NCBI RefSeq assembly: GCF_001112925.1
Contig: NZ_CPYD01000014.1
Span: 62,001-126,000 of the forward strand
Length of the DNA stretch: 64,000 bases
Direction: 5' to 3'
Origin: Yersinia nurmii
GTDB taxonomy: Bacteria > Pseudomonadota > Gammaproteobacteria > Enterobacterales > Enterobacteriaceae
Both the position numbers and the translations under genes were made by a program. The notes below the pieces were generated by a model, which was given only the letters and a program-made list of their open reading frames with translations, was not told the DNA's origin and did not search any database. How positions within the stretch are numbered: the first letter of the stretch is position 1; each line of letters starts with the position of its first letter. Of the stretch, positions 11,529 through 21,014 are shown in pieces.

Positions 11529-11560
11529 AATCAGAGACTCAAATAAGGCAGAATTTAATG

Positions 11561-11576
11561 TTGAACACGTGTTCAA
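11561..11576. promoter_or_regulatory. Perfect 16-bp palindrome, probable TetR operator 1
   Basis: TTGAACACGTGTTCAA is a perfect palindrome 32 bp upstream of the pump ATG, in the divergent pump/regulator spacer. TetR regulators usually bind such sites in the shared promoter region. The site assignment is inferred. Confidence 0.75.
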
Positions 11577-11596
11577 TACGCGATTGTAGCGAAATG

Positions 11597-11612
11597 TTGA
11601 ACATCAGTCCAA
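11597..11612. promoter_or_regulatory. Imperfect second TetR operator-like site
   Basis: TTGAACATCAGTCCAA resembles the perfect palindrome 36 bp away (same TTGAAC left half, degenerate right half). It lies between that site and the regulator gene and may serve autoregulation. Confidence 0.5.
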
Positions 11613-11679
11613 TTCTCTGCATAATTCCCCTACATACCTAACTGTTAATTCATCTCAGAATGAGAACAAAGGAGCATCC

Positions 11680-12273
11680 TTGGCATATTTGAATCGCGAA
11701 GAGCGGCATAGCAGTATTTTGAATGCTGCCGTGCGGGTGGCCATGGCCGAAGGAATGGCCGCTACCACGGTGCGCCGCGTAGCAAATGAAGCCGAGGTGG
11801 CGGTAGGACAGGTTCACCACCATTTTGCGTCGGTCTCTCAACTGCGAGCCGATGCTTTCCTGCTGCTGGTTCAGCAATCACTCGCCGCCTTTAATATAGC
11901 CAGCCAAAATCATCCGGCGGTTGAGCGCTTGCTCCTAGTACTAGGTTATCCGCAGGATGACGTGGGAAAAAGAGAAACTCGGCTGTGGAATGAGGTTAGC
12001 CTGCTGGCCGAGCGCGATGATGCCATCCGTCTCGCCTATACCCAATCGATGTCCAACTGGCATCAGGCCACGGTAGCCGTCATTAATGCCGGCCGAGAGA
12101 GTGGCGAGTTTCGTTCGGGTGATGACAGCGGCAATATTGCCTGGCGATTGATTGGTCTCGTGTGCGGTTTGGATGGAATGACACAGTTTCCGGAGCTTCA
12201 TTTCTCCGAGGATGAAATCCTGCGTCACCTGAATTCCATGATGAAAAGCGAGCTGCTTAGCGTTTCTGCCTAA
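11680..12273 (+). CDS. smvR: TetR family repressor, SmvR-like
   Basis: Probable local repressor of the divergent efflux pump. It is 197 aa. The N-terminal helix-turn-helix (ILNAAVRVAMAEGMAATTVRRVANEAEVAVGQVHHHF, split over about residues 13-49) is typical of TetR; the C-terminal ligand domain is variable. The start is TTG at 11680, preceded by AAAGGAG at a proper 6-nt spacing; no in-frame ATG lies near. The N-terminus MAYLNRE resembles SmvR of Klebsiella from memory. Ligands are probably cationic biocides, by analogy. The gene pair has no counterpart at this spot in E. coli. Confidence 0.85.
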   Translation: MAYLNREERHSSILNAAVRVAMAEGMAATTVRRVANEAEVAVGQVHHHFASVSQLRADAFLLLVQQSLAAFNIASQNHPAVERLLLVLGYPQDDVGKRETRLWNEVSLLAERDDAIRLAYTQSMSNWHQATVAVINAGRESGEFRSGDDSGNIAWRLIGLVCGLDGMTQFPELHFSEDEILRHLNSMMKSELLSVSA

Positions 12274-12304
12274 TCCCGGATAACAGGCGATAAATAGCGT
12301 GATA

Positions 12305-12330
12305 AAAGGGGCCGGTAAAGTCGCCCCTTT
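12305..12330. terminator. Bidirectional terminator between smvR and cysC
   Basis: An 8-bp perfect stem (AAAGGGGC at 12305-12312, GCCCCTTT at 12323-12330) lies between the convergent smvR and cysC stops. On the minus strand the stem runs into TTTT, favouring cysC termination. Confidence 0.75.
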
Positions 12331-12352
12331 CCTGCCAATAAACCTTCGATAC

Positions 12353-13003
12353 TTAGCTGATAATGGCTTTCGCCGAAAGTTGTTCCAGCAATTGCTCAAC
12401 TAACTGTGCTAAAGGCCGATCCCCTTTCAGATGAATATCAGGTGCCAGTGGTGATTCATAAATTGAATCTATTCCGGTAAAGTTTTTCAGCTCACCGGCA
12501 CGAGCCTTTTTGTATAAACCTTTTGGATCGCGCGCTTCACAAATGGCGAGAGGCGTATCGACAAAAACCTCGATAAACTGGCCGTTGTCTAACATTTCCT
12601 GCACCATTTGCCGTTCTGCACGATGAGGCGAAATAAAGGCGGACAAGACCACCAGTCCGGCATCGACCATCAGCTTTGCCACTTCACCAACACGCCGAAT
12701 GTTTTCCCGTCGATCGGTATCGGAAAAACCTAAATCCCGACATAACCCGTGACGAACATTATCGCCGTCCAATAAATAGGTGCTGATCCCACGCCGGAAC
12801 AACTCCTGTTCCAGCGCACCAGCCAACGTCGATTTACCCGAGCCGGATAAACCGGTAAACCACAGCACCACGCCTCGGTGGGCATTTTTCCTTTCACGAT
12901 CCTGCCGGGTTACCACATGGGAATGCCAGACGACATTCTCATCCGCTGGCATATCCACAGGTAAAGTTTGCTGGTTATCAGAATGCAAAGAATGAGCAGG
13001 CAA
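12353..13003 (-). CDS. cysC: Adenylylsulfate (APS) kinase CysC
   Basis: CysC phosphorylates APS to PAPS, the second step of sulfate activation. The P-loop GLSGSGKST, the DGDNVRHGL motif, the FISPHRAER block and [10 protein letters not shown] are all present. Start choice: the strong ribosome site GGAGG at the cysN 3' end lies 8 nt before a TTG at 13003, giving 216 aa. An internal ATG at 12952 (MPADENVVW) matches the E. coli start but has a poor ribosome site. The TTG start would sit one base after the cysN stop. Last gene of cysG-cysD-cysN-cysC. Confidence 0.95.
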   Translation of the reverse strand: MPAHSLHSDNQQTLPVDMPADENVVWHSHVVTRQDRERKNAHRGVVLWFTGLSGSGKSTLAGALEQELFRRGISTYLLDGDNVRHGLCRDLGFSDTDRRENIRRVGEVAKLMVDAGLVVLSAFISPHRAERQMVQEMLDNGQFIEVFVDTPLAICEARDPKGLYKKARAGELKNFTGIDSIYESPLAPDIHLKGDRPLAQLVEQLLEQLSAKAIIS

Positions 13004-13004
13004 A

Positions 13005-14450
13005 CTACTTTCCTCCCAGTAGATCGCGCGCACCCCAGTGAGGGTAGTGGCGACGTACTAACGCATTTAATTCCAACTCAAAAGCGCTAAACGGACTGGT
13101 TTCCTGATAAACCGACTCCAGCGTTTCGCGAATCAGCCCTGCACCAACCGTGACGTTACTCAACCGATCGATAAAAATCACTCCTCCGGTATCGCGGTTA
13201 CGCTGATAGCTATCTAATACCAGCGGTTCGTCGAAGGCCAGTGCAACCAGCCCTATCCCGTTCAGAGGCAAGCTTTCTACTACTCGCTGGGTCAGGCTGT
13301 TAATTTCCACCTGATACTGAATATTCTCCACCCGAGCACGAGTCTTTTTGCCCGCCACTTTGATGTCGTAACTTTGCCCAACCACCAGAGGCTGCTCCGC
13401 CATCCAGACCACGTCTACCAGCGCATTTTGCGCCGGTTTTAGCGTTTCATCGGCATCCACCAGTAAATCGCCACGGCTAATATCCACTTCGTCAGTCAAA
13501 ACCAGTGTGATAGCTTCGCCGGGAATGCCCTGCTGCAAATCGCCATCGAAAGTCACAATTCTGGCTACGGTGGATTCAACGCCAGAAGGCAACACTTTGA
13601 TTTTTTGCCCCACGCGCACCACACCGGCGGACAAGGTGCCGGAATAACCGCGAAAATCCAGATTAGGGCGATTCACATACTGCACCGGAAAACGCAGAGG
13701 CTGCTGGCGGCTGGCGTTCACCACATCCACGGTTTCTAATACGTCCAACAGCGTGGGACCATTGTACCAGGCCATTTTCTCACTTGGCGTCGCTACGTTA
13801 TCGCCGTCCAATGCAGACAGTGGAACAAATTTAATATTCAGATCTGTCGGCAACTGTTCGGCAAAACTAAGGTAATCACTTTTGAATTGCTCGAAAACCG
13901 ACTGCTGATAATCCACCAAATCCATTTTATTCACCGCCACCACCAAATGACGAATCCCCAGCAGAGTGGCGATAAAACTGTGACGACGAGTTTGATCCAA
14001 TACGCCTTTACGCGCATCGATCAGCAAAATCGCCAGGTCGCAGGTTGATGCACCGGTCGCCATATTACGAGTGTACTGCTCATGCCCCGGAGTATCCGCG
14101 ATAATAAACTTCCGTTTTTCCGTCGAGAAATAGCGGTAAGCTACATCAATAGTAATGCCCTGCTCCCGCTCGGCCTGTAAGCCATCAACCAACAGCGCCA
14201 GATCCAGTTTTTCGCCCTGCGTACCAATGCGCTTGCTATCGGTATGCAGCGTCGTTAATTGGTCTTCATAAATCTGACGAGTATCGTGTAGCAAGCGGCC
14301 TATCAGGGTACTTTTCCCGTCATCCACACTGCCACATGTCAGGAAACGCAGCAGGGTCTTATGCTGCTGGGCGTGCAAATAAGCCTCAACGCCGCCTTCA
14401 TCGGCGATTTGTTGTGCCATCGCCGTATTTTGTAAAATCATGTTGCTCAT
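13005..14450 (-). CDS. cysN: Sulfate adenylyltransferase subunit 1 (GTPase) CysN
   Basis: CysN is the regulatory GTPase of ATP sulfurylase; GTP hydrolysis drives APS formation by CysD. It is 481 aa. EF-Tu-like G motifs are clear: GSVDDGKST near residue 41, [17 protein letters not shown] near residue 118, NKMDLVD near residue 174. C-terminal beta-barrel domains follow. AAGGAG lies 7 nt before the ATG. It follows cysD by 11 nt and touches cysC. Confidence 0.97.
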   Translation of the reverse strand: MSNMILQNTAMAQQIADEGGVEAYLHAQQHKTLLRFLTCGSVDDGKSTLIGRLLHDTRQIYEDQLTTLHTDSKRIGTQGEKLDLALLVDGLQAEREQGITIDVAYRYFSTEKRKFIIADTPGHEQYTRNMATGASTCDLAILLIDARKGVLDQTRRHSFIATLLGIRHLVVAVNKMDLVDYQQSVFEQFKSDYLSFAEQLPTDLNIKFVPLSALDGDNVATPSEKMAWYNGPTLLDVLETVDVVNASRQQPLRFPVQYVNRPNLDFRGYSGTLSAGVVRVGQKIKVLPSGVESTVARIVTFDGDLQQGIPGEAITLVLTDEVDISRGDLLVDADETLKPAQNALVDVVWMAEQPLVVGQSYDIKVAGKKTRARVENIQYQVEINSLTQRVVESLPLNGIGLVALAFDEPLVLDSYQRNRDTGGVIFIDRLSNVTVGAGLIRETLESVYQETSPFSAFELELNALVRRHYPHWGARDLLGGK

Positions 14451-14461
14451 CGGGCCGCTCC

Positions 14462-15370
14462 TTAAAAATATCCCTGACGCTTTTTAAGCTCCATGGAGCC
14501 GGATTGATCGCGGTCGATCATTCGACCCTGGCGTTCGCTGGTGGTTGATATCAACATTTCTTCAATAATCGACGGCAATGTCTCAGCCTGCGATTCCACC
14601 GCACCGGTCAATGGCCAGCAGCCCAATGTGCGAAAGCGCACCATTTTCTGCGTGATCATTTCACCCGGTTGCAGATCGATACGATCATCATCCACCATCA
14701 GCAACATGCCGTCCCGCTCGATAACCGGGCGAGGCTTCGCCAGATACAGTGGCACAATGTCGATGTTTTCCAAGAAGATATACTGCCAGATATCCAGCTC
14801 AGTCCAGTTGGATAGCGGGAAAACGCGAATGCTTTCTCCCTTATTAATCTGGCCGTTATAGTTATGCCACAGCTCAGGGCGCTGGTTTTTAGGGTCCCAG
14901 CGATGGAAACGGTCGCGGAACGAATAAATACGCTCTTTAGCACGGGATTTCTCCTCATCTCGGCGCGCCCCACCGAAAGCGGCATCAAAGCCATATTTGT
15001 TAAGAGCCTGCTTTAACCCTTCGGTTTTCATAATGTCGGTGTGCTTGGCACTGCCGTGAACGAAGGGATTTATCCCCATCGCCACCCCTTCCGGGTTTTT
15101 ATGCACCAACAACTCGCAGCCAAAATTTTTGGCGGTGCGATCGCGAAATTCATACATTTCGCGGAATTTCCAGCCAGTGTCGACATGTAGCAAGGGGAAA
15201 GGCAGATTACCGGGGAAGAAGGCTTTACGCGCCAGATGCAACATCACCGAAGAATCTTTACCGATGGAATAAAGCATCACCGGATTCCCGAATTCGGCGG
15301 CCACTTCACGGATGATATGGATGCTCTCCGCCTCCAATTGCCGCAAGTGAGTGAGTCGTTTTTCGTCCAT
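14462..15370 (-). CDS. cysD: Sulfate adenylyltransferase subunit 2 CysD
   Basis: CysD catalyses adenylyl transfer from ATP to sulfate. It is 302 aa, as in E. coli. It belongs to the PP-loop ATP pyrophosphatase fold: the [17 protein letters not shown] loop is near residue 37, and the [20 protein letters not shown] block is near residue 136. The C-terminus ends RQGYF. AAAGGA precedes the ATG. It follows cysG by about 10 nt, so all four genes are one transcription unit. Confidence 0.97.
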   Translation of the reverse strand: MDEKRLTHLRQLEAESIHIIREVAAEFGNPVMLYSIGKDSSVMLHLARKAFFPGNLPFPLLHVDTGWKFREMYEFRDRTAKNFGCELLVHKNPEGVAMGINPFVHGSAKHTDIMKTEGLKQALNKYGFDAAFGGARRDEEKSRAKERIYSFRDRFHRWDPKNQRPELWHNYNGQINKGESIRVFPLSNWTELDIWQYIFLENIDIVPLYLAKPRPVIERDGMLLMVDDDRIDLQPGEMITQKMVRFRTLGCWPLTGAVESQAETLPSIIEEMLISTTSERQGRMIDRDQSGSMELKKRQGYF

Positions 15371-15380
15371 AACAGATCCT

Positions 15381-16799
15381 TTATGCCAAATTCACGATTG
15401 ACGACCTAAGCGGCCGTTCAGTCTGCGGTTGTTGCCCAAACCAGGCTATCTGGTGGTGTAAATCCACCACTTCTCCAATTACCAGCAATGCTGGCGCCGG
15501 AGCTTGATGTGCTAATGTGTCCAATTGATCCAATGTGCCCGTCAGTACCTGTTGGTCGGCGCGGGTTCCACGGCCAATAACGGCTACCGGCGTCTGCGCC
15601 GCCCGACCGTGTGCGATCAATTGCTGACTGATTTCAGCTGCTTTGACCGTTCCCATATAAATAGCCAAAGTTTGACGACCACGCGCCAGCGTTGACCAAT
15701 CCAGCCCGTCACCGTCTGCCCGACAATGACCGGTAATAAAAGTGACGCTTTGGGCGTGATCCCTATGGGTTAACGGAATCCCCGCATAAGCCGTCGCTCC
15801 AGCGGCAGCCGTTACGCCCGGTACAACCTGAAACGGAATTCCGGCAGCGGCTACAACCTGAAGTTCTTCCCCCCCGCGGCCAAAAATAAAGGGATCGCCG
15901 CCTTTCAGACGCACAACCCGCTTGCCCTGCTGAGCGAGTTCCACCAGCAAACGATTAGTTTCCTCCTGCGCTACGGAGTGAGCGCCCGCCCGTTTACCCA
16001 CGCAAATGCGATCGGCATCGCGCCGAACCAAATCCAGCACTTCGGGGCTAACTAAATGGTCATATAACACGACATCCGCCTGCTGAATAACCTGTAGACC
16101 ACGTAAAGTGAGTAAACCCGCATCGCCGGGGCCAGCGCCAACCAAAGCCACTTCACCGCTTTCCCTTTGCGGTGCTATCAAGGATAGCTCCAGCTCATCT
16201 TCTGCCAGCGTCGATTGTCCACTGGCCATCAGGCTGGCAAATCGACCGGTAAAAGCCTTTTCCCAAAAACGACGACGTGCACTCATGGACGTGAGCCGCT
16301 GTTTAACTTTTGCACGCCAGCGACCCGCCACGGCGGCCATGTCACCCAGACTCGCGGGCAGTAAGGATTCCAGCTGTTCGCGTAAGATTCGTGCCAGAAC
16401 CGGGGCCTGACCGCTGGACGAAATAGCCACAACCAACGGAGAACGATCGACAATAGAAGGAAAAATAAACGAACAACGCGGCTGATCGTCCACCACGTTA
16501 GCCAGAATCCGCCTCTCATCCGCAGCAGCGAATACCGCAGCATTCAAAGCGTTGTCATTCGTGGCGGCAATCACCAGAAAAACCTCGTCCAGCTGTTCTG
16601 GCGAAAAAACATCTGCCACCCAGCGGATTTTTCCCGCGTCATGCTGTTGCTGAAGTTCGGAAGAAAGCGCCCGCGCCACTACCCGCACCTGAGCGCCCGC
16701 GCGATGAAGCAAATCTATTTTTCGCGCAGCGATTTCGCCGCCGCCAACAACCAGCACAGGGCGTTGTTTCAAGTCGGCAAATATTGGTAGATAGTCCAC
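15381..16799 (-). CDS. cysG: Siroheme synthase CysG (trifunctional)
   Basis: CysG methylates uroporphyrinogen III twice, oxidises precorrin-2 and chelates iron to make siroheme, the cofactor of CysI. It is 472 aa. The N-terminal NAD(P) domain shows [15 protein letters not shown]; the dehydrogenase/chelatase part includes the [18 protein letters not shown] segment (Ser128 region). The C-terminal SUMT domain has [15 protein letters not shown] and [17 protein letters not shown]. The start is GTG at 16799, preceded by AAGG at 5-6 nt. In E. coli cysG lies with nirBD; here it heads the sulfate activation operon, matching siroheme supply to demand. Confidence 0.96.
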   Translation of the reverse strand: MDYLPIFADLKQRPVLVVGGGEIAARKIDLLHRAGAQVRVVARALSSELQQQHDAGKIRWVADVFSPEQLDEVFLVIAATNDNALNAAVFAAADERRILANVVDDQPRCSFIFPSIVDRSPLVVAISSSGQAPVLARILREQLESLLPASLGDMAAVAGRWRAKVKQRLTSMSARRRFWEKAFTGRFASLMASGQSTLAEDELELSLIAPQRESGEVALVGAGPGDAGLLTLRGLQVIQQADVVLYDHLVSPEVLDLVRRDADRICVGKRAGAHSVAQEETNRLLVELAQQGKRVVRLKGGDPFIFGRGGEELQVVAAAGIPFQVVPGVTAAAGATAYAGIPLTHRDHAQSVTFITGHCRADGDGLDWSTLARGRQTLAIYMGTVKAAEISQQLIAHGRAAQTPVAVIGRGTRADQQVLTGTLDQLDTLAHQAPAPALLVIGEVVDLHHQIAWFGQQPQTERPLRSSIVNLA

Positions 16800-17098
16800 A
16801 GCGGCCTTCGATTACATGATAAAGCGTAAGGTGACTATAGGGGCGGGTTATGACCTTATGAAATGACGAAAAGTAATTACAAGTTCCGTAATGATATAAA
16901 GCCGATGCAGTCAGCCTTGTAGAGGCAAGTTCACTTATAGCGCTGAATGACATTTCGGATTTAGACATAAAAAATTCTGATAATTAGGAACCATACAAAT
17001 TGTCTAATCGCGCGGACAGTCTCATACTAAGCCCCGCATAGCGCAGCGTTGTCCATACCAAACTGCGCGGTTAAGACTCTATAAAAGGATATTTAGGT

Positions 17099-18142
17099 AT
17101 GTTTTCCCGCCTTCATCTGAAACTAGCGATTGTTACGCTTTGTTTTAGCACTGTATTCCCACTGAATGCGGCGGCCGCAGCGGCTAAAAGTGAGCCGTTA
17201 GGGAAAATTGCCGAGCAGCAAACTCGCCATATTGCCACCTACTTCCCAGGACGTATGGCCGGTAGCCCTGCCGAATTGCTTGCCGCCGATTATCTTAATC
17301 AGCAATTTGAAACCATGGGTTACCAGACCAATTTGCGGGTGTTCAATACCCGCTATCTTTACACCAGCAAAAACGGCAAGCAGAGTTGGCGCAACCTCAG
17401 TGCCACATCGGTCATTGCAGCCCACGGAGGCCGCGAGCCGCAGCAAGTGGTGATCATGGCCCACTTTGATACTTACACGCCTCATAGCGATCAGGATTTG
17501 GATAAAAACCTCGGCGGCCTGACGCTGCAAGGCGTGGATGACAACGCCTCTGGTGTCGGTGTAATGCTTGAACTGGCGGAGCGCTTGAAAGAAACTCCGA
17601 CCCGTTACAGCCTGCGCTTTGTCGCTTTAAGCGCTGAAGAAGTCGGCGCTCAGGGTGCAGCAAACTATCTGAAACGCATGAGCGCAGAGGAAAAAGAAAA
17701 TACGTTGCTGGTCATCACGTTAGACAGTTTGATTACCGGCGATCGGTTGTATTTCAACCCCGGTCAGCATGATGCTAAAGGCTTCGCAGCGAAAAGCCGC
17801 GATCGCGCCCTGGCGTTAGCGCGCAATGCCGGAATCCCAGCGGCGAGCCGGCCGGAAAACACGCCAGAGCCTCACTGCCGCGCCGATCAGGATGCCTTTG
17901 ATAAAGCGGGTATCCCAGTGCTTTCCGTCGAAGCCACCAACTATCAGTTAGGCAAAAAAGACGGCTGCCAACAGCGTGCTATCAGCCGGCATTTTCCGCT
18001 GGGCGAAACCCGCCACCAAAGTCAGTGGGATAATCTGAATTATCTCGATCATCACTTGCCTGGCCGGATTGCCAAACGTTCGCGGGATAGCGTCAAAATC
18101 CTGCTGCCACTGGTAAAAGAGCTAGCAGGAGCGAATAAATAA
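17099..18142 (+). CDS. iap: Periplasmic aminopeptidase Iap (M28 family)
   Basis: Iap removes N-terminal arginine from alkaline phosphatase in E. coli, converting its isozymes. It is 347 aa. A signal peptide with hydrophobic core IVTLCFSTVFPL ends near an Ala-rich cleavage site around residue 28. The M28 zinc peptidase core is visible: HFDTY (metal His), QGVDDNASGVGVMLELAERL (bridging Asp) and SAEEVGAQGAANYL (catalytic Glu pair). Full-length match to E. coli Iap. It diverges from cysG and is followed by a clear terminator. Confidence 0.92.
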   Translation: MFSRLHLKLAIVTLCFSTVFPLNAAAAAAKSEPLGKIAEQQTRHIATYFPGRMAGSPAELLAADYLNQQFETMGYQTNLRVFNTRYLYTSKNGKQSWRNLSATSVIAAHGGREPQQVVIMAHFDTYTPHSDQDLDKNLGGLTLQGVDDNASGVGVMLELAERLKETPTRYSLRFVALSAEEVGAQGAANYLKRMSAEEKENTLLVITLDSLITGDRLYFNPGQHDAKGFAAKSRDRALALARNAGIPAASRPENTPEPHCRADQDAFDKAGIPVLSVEATNYQLGKKDGCQQRAISRHFPLGETRHQSQWDNLNYLDHHLPGRIAKRSRDSVKILLPLVKELAGANK

Positions 18143-18552
18143 TCATTTTTGTGGGAAGTCATTCGCAATCTGATTAAAAAGTCCGATAAATACCAACAGG
18201 GTGCTCATTACGAGCGCCCTTTTTTGTATTCCCCGCGTATAAATTCGTTGTGGGAGTCTCCTCTAAGGAAAGCTGTTTGTGGGGATAACAACCGCCACGC
18301 GGAAATCGCCTTTGCAGTTCACGTTGAAGCTTTGATAGCCAGAGAGAAAATCACCGATTAGTTTGATAAATAGGTTAACCCGACAAAAAGCGTGAGTCAT
18401 CGTCTGGAACGAACGCCGACGAAGAAGTGAGTAAAAAAATAACCTGATATTTTAATGAATTATATGGTAACGCATTGCATTTAACGGGTTAGCCAATATG
18501 ACATTGGGAGCACACATGCATACCCAATGCCATTTGAGTGGAAAAGCGGGTT
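18143..18552. other. iap-cysH spacer, no CRISPR array
   Basis: About 410 bases. Apart from the iap terminator and an 11-bp inverted repeat (18498-18508 with 18523-18533, one mismatch) just beyond the cysH stop, I see no gene. In E. coli this interval holds the type I-E CRISPR-Cas locus; here there are no direct repeats or cas genes. Confidence 0.7.
18199..18225 (+). terminator. Rho-independent terminator after iap
   Basis: An 8-bp stem with one G-T pair (GGGTGCTC at 18199-18206, GAGCGCCC at 18212-18219) is followed by six T residues. Confidence 0.88.
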
Positions 18553-19287
18553 CTAGCTTTCGTGAAGCCCGCATTCCCGTTTCAAACCGAAAAAGCGCGT
18601 TTCTTCTTCACTCATGCCGGGTTCCCATTTACGGGTTGTATGAGTATCTCCAACAGATAAATAGCCCTGCTCCCATAACGGGTGGTAATTCAGACCATGC
18701 TCGGTCAGATATTGATAGATACGGCGATTATCCCAGTCGATAATCGGCAGTAACTTGAATACTCCACGCTGTAAGGCCAACACTGGTAATTTGGCCCGAC
18801 TCCCCGACTGCTCGCGCCGTAGGCCTGCAAACCAGGTTTGCGCTCCCAGCGTTTCCAACGCGCGATTCATCGGCTCAACTTTATTCAACTCATTGTAACG
18901 CTCAATACCTTCTACGCCCTGCTCCCACAGTTTGCCATAGCGCGCTTCCTGCCACGCCGGGCTGTGTTCAGCACGAAATACCTGCAGATTAAGCCGCAGT
19001 TTCTCGGCTAGTTCGTCAATAAACCGATAGGTTTCGGGAAACAGGTAGCCTGTGTCCGTCAGAATAACCGGAATTTCTGGCCGTTGGCGCGTCACCAAAT
19101 GCAGGCATACCGCCGCCTGAATGCCAAAACTGGATGATAAAACGTATTCACCTGGCAAATTCTCCAATGCCCAACTCACGCGATCCTGTGCTGAAAGGAC
19201 TTCCAACTGACCGTTAACCAGCGCGAGTGCCGCAGCCTGCTCGGCCTTAGGTAAGGCATTTAATTCATTGAGATTAAACTGGCTCAC
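18553..19287 (-). CDS. cysH: Phosphoadenosine phosphosulfate (PAPS) reductase CysH
   Basis: CysH reduces PAPS to sulfite with thioredoxin or glutaredoxin. The PP-loop-like [10 protein letters not shown], the [11 protein letters not shown] segment and C-terminal KRECGLHES with the catalytic Cys are present. The single active-site Cys without APS-reductase Cys pairs marks it as the PAPS type. I place the start at GTG 19287: its GTGA overlaps the cysI stop, AGGAGG lies 4 nt upstream, and the N-terminus then fits the family (244 aa). An upstream ATG at 19302 would lie inside the ribosome site. Last gene of cysJIH. Confidence 0.96.
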   Translation of the reverse strand: MSQFNLNELNALPKAEQAAALALVNGQLEVLSAQDRVSWALENLPGEYVLSSSFGIQAAVCLHLVTRQRPEIPVILTDTGYLFPETYRFIDELAEKLRLNLQVFRAEHSPAWQEARYGKLWEQGVEGIERYNELNKVEPMNRALETLGAQTWFAGLRREQSGSRAKLPVLALQRGVFKLLPIIDWDNRRIYQYLTEHGLNYHPLWEQGYLSVGDTHTTRKWEPGMSEEETRFFGLKRECGLHES

Positions 19288-21014
19288 ACCGCCTCCTGCC
19301 ATTCGTAAAAGTCACGGGCTGAATCAATAACTGGCTTTACCACGCCTGCGCGAATAACAAAATCCCCGAAGCCTTCGTTAGCACCACGCTCTTTGGCCCA
19401 ACGGCCGACTAATTCATCAATAATAGCCAGAATCTCATCGGCGGTAATATTTTCACGATACATGCGCGGAATACGCGTGCCTTCACGATTGCCGCCCAAA
19501 TGCAGGTTATAGCGGCCTACCGCTTTACCCACTAATCCGATTTCTGCCAATAAAGCGCGACCGCAACCATTCGGGCAGCCGGTGACGCGCATCACGATAT
19601 GTTCATCAGGTAAATGATGTTTGTGCAGAATATCTTCAATTTGCGTGACAAACTCCGGCATGAAACGCTCGGCTTCCGCCATCGCCAACGGACAGGTAGG
19701 GAATGACACGCAGGCCATCGAGTTTTCTCGTTGACGGCTAACGCTGTTTCCCATCAGCCCATGCTGACGTGCTAGCGCCTCAATGCGATCTTTTTCTTTC
19801 TCCGGGACGCCCGCCACGATCAGGTTTTGATTAGCGGTTAAGCGGAAATCTCCCTGATGAATTTTAGCGATCTCAGCCACGCCGGTTTTCAGGCTACGAT
19901 CCGGATAATCTAGCAGGCGACCATTCTCAATAAACAGCGTCAAATGCCACTTTTTATCAATCCCTTTCACCCAGCCGATGCGGTCGCCCCGGCCTGTAAA
20001 TTCATAGGGTTTGGTCGGCGAAAAGCTTATTCCGGCACGTTTTTCCACTTCTGCCTTAAAGACATCCACGCCGACGCGCTCCAGCGTATATTTGGTTTTC
20101 GCGTTCTTACGATCGGTTCGATTACCCCAGTCCCGCTGGGTTGTTACTACGGCTTCAGCTACCGCCAGCGTGTGTACCAACGGGATAAAACCAAAATCGC
20201 TGGCTTTACGTGGATAAGTATTTTTATCACCGTGCGCAATAGACAGCCCGCCACCAACCAACACGTTAAAACCGATTAATTTGCCTTTATCTGCCACCGC
20301 AACGAAGTTCAAATCGTTAGCATGCAAATCAACATCGTTTTGCGGAGGAATCACTACCGTGGTTTTAAATTTTCGCGGCAAATAAGTTGCACCCAGAATA
20401 GGCTCTTCATCGGTGGTTGCCACTTTCTCCGCATCCAGCCAAATCTCGGCGTAGGCTCGAGTACGCGGCAATAAATGCTCGGAAATTTTTTTCGCCCACT
20501 CGTAGGCTTCCTGATGCAGCTCAGACTCAACCGGATTAGAGGTACAGAGTACGTTGCGGTTTACATCGTTGGCCGTCGCCAATGCATCCAAACCTAACTG
20601 ATTCAATAGCTGATGAGCTGGTTTGACGTTTCCTTTCAGAATACCGTGAAACTGAAAAGTCTGACGATTGGTAATACGAATGCTGCCGTACAGCGTGCTG
20701 TCCGTGGCGAATTGATCAATGCCCAGCCATTGCTGTGGCGTGATAATCCCCCCCGGCAGGCGGCAACGTAGCATCATGGCATGGCGAGGTTCCAACTTTT
20801 GCTCCGCTCGCTCAGCGCGAATATCGCGATCATCCTGCTGATACATTCCATGAAAACGAATTAACAGGAAGTTATCACCGGAAAAACCACCGGTCAGGCC
20901 GTTATGTAAATCCTCGGCAATCGTGCCACGCAGGTAATTGCTCTGGGACTTCATCCGCTCGCCGTCAGACAATTTGCCAGTCACAACCAGTGGTCCAGGG
21001 TGTTTATCATTCAT
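19284..21014 (-). CDS. cysI: Sulfite reductase hemoprotein beta subunit CysI
   Basis: CysI carries siroheme and a 4Fe-4S cluster and reduces sulfite to sulfide with electrons from CysJ. It is 576 aa (E. coli 570). Cluster/siroheme cysteines lie in [17 protein letters not shown] and [14 protein letters not shown] in the C-terminal half. The Arg-rich substrate site is in NRQTFQFHG. The ATG overlaps the cysJ stop as TGATG, suggesting coupled translation. Confidence 0.98.
   Translation of the reverse strand: MNDKHPGPLVVTGKLSDGERMKSQSNYLRGTIAEDLHNGLTGGFSGDNFLLIRFHGMYQQDDRDIRAERAEQKLEPRHAMMLRCRLPGGIITPQQWLGIDQFATDSTLYGSIRITNRQTFQFHGILKGNVKPAHQLLNQLGLDALATANDVNRNVLCTSNPVESELHQEAYEWAKKISEHLLPRTRAYAEIWLDAEKVATTDEEPILGATYLPRKFKTTVVIPPQNDVDLHANDLNFVAVADKGKLIGFNVLVGGGLSIAHGDKNTYPRKASDFGFIPLVHTLAVAEAVVTTQRDWGNRTDRKNAKTKYTLERVGVDVFKAEVEKRAGISFSPTKPYEFTGRGDRIGWVKGIDKKWHLTLFIENGRLLDYPDRSLKTGVAEIAKIHQGDFRLTANQNLIVAGVPEKEKDRIEALARQHGLMGNSVSRQRENSMACVSFPTCPLAMAEAERFMPEFVTQIEDILHKHHLPDEHIVMRVTGCPNGCGRALLAEIGLVGKAVGRYNLHLGGNREGTRIPRMYRENITADEILAIIDELVGRWAKERGANEGFGDFVIRAGVVKPVIDSARDFYEWQEAV

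Noticed and set aside
11529-11576. N-terminal extension of the efflux pump from TTG at 11576
   Set aside because: The start lies within the operator palindrome and the added residues do not fit SmvA; the ATG at 11528 does.
18149-18361. 70-codon frame after iap
   Set aside because: It runs through the iap terminator hairpin and has no ribosome site or family resemblance.
18143-18552. CRISPR array between iap and cysH
   Set aside because: No spaced direct repeats of about 28-29 bp are present.
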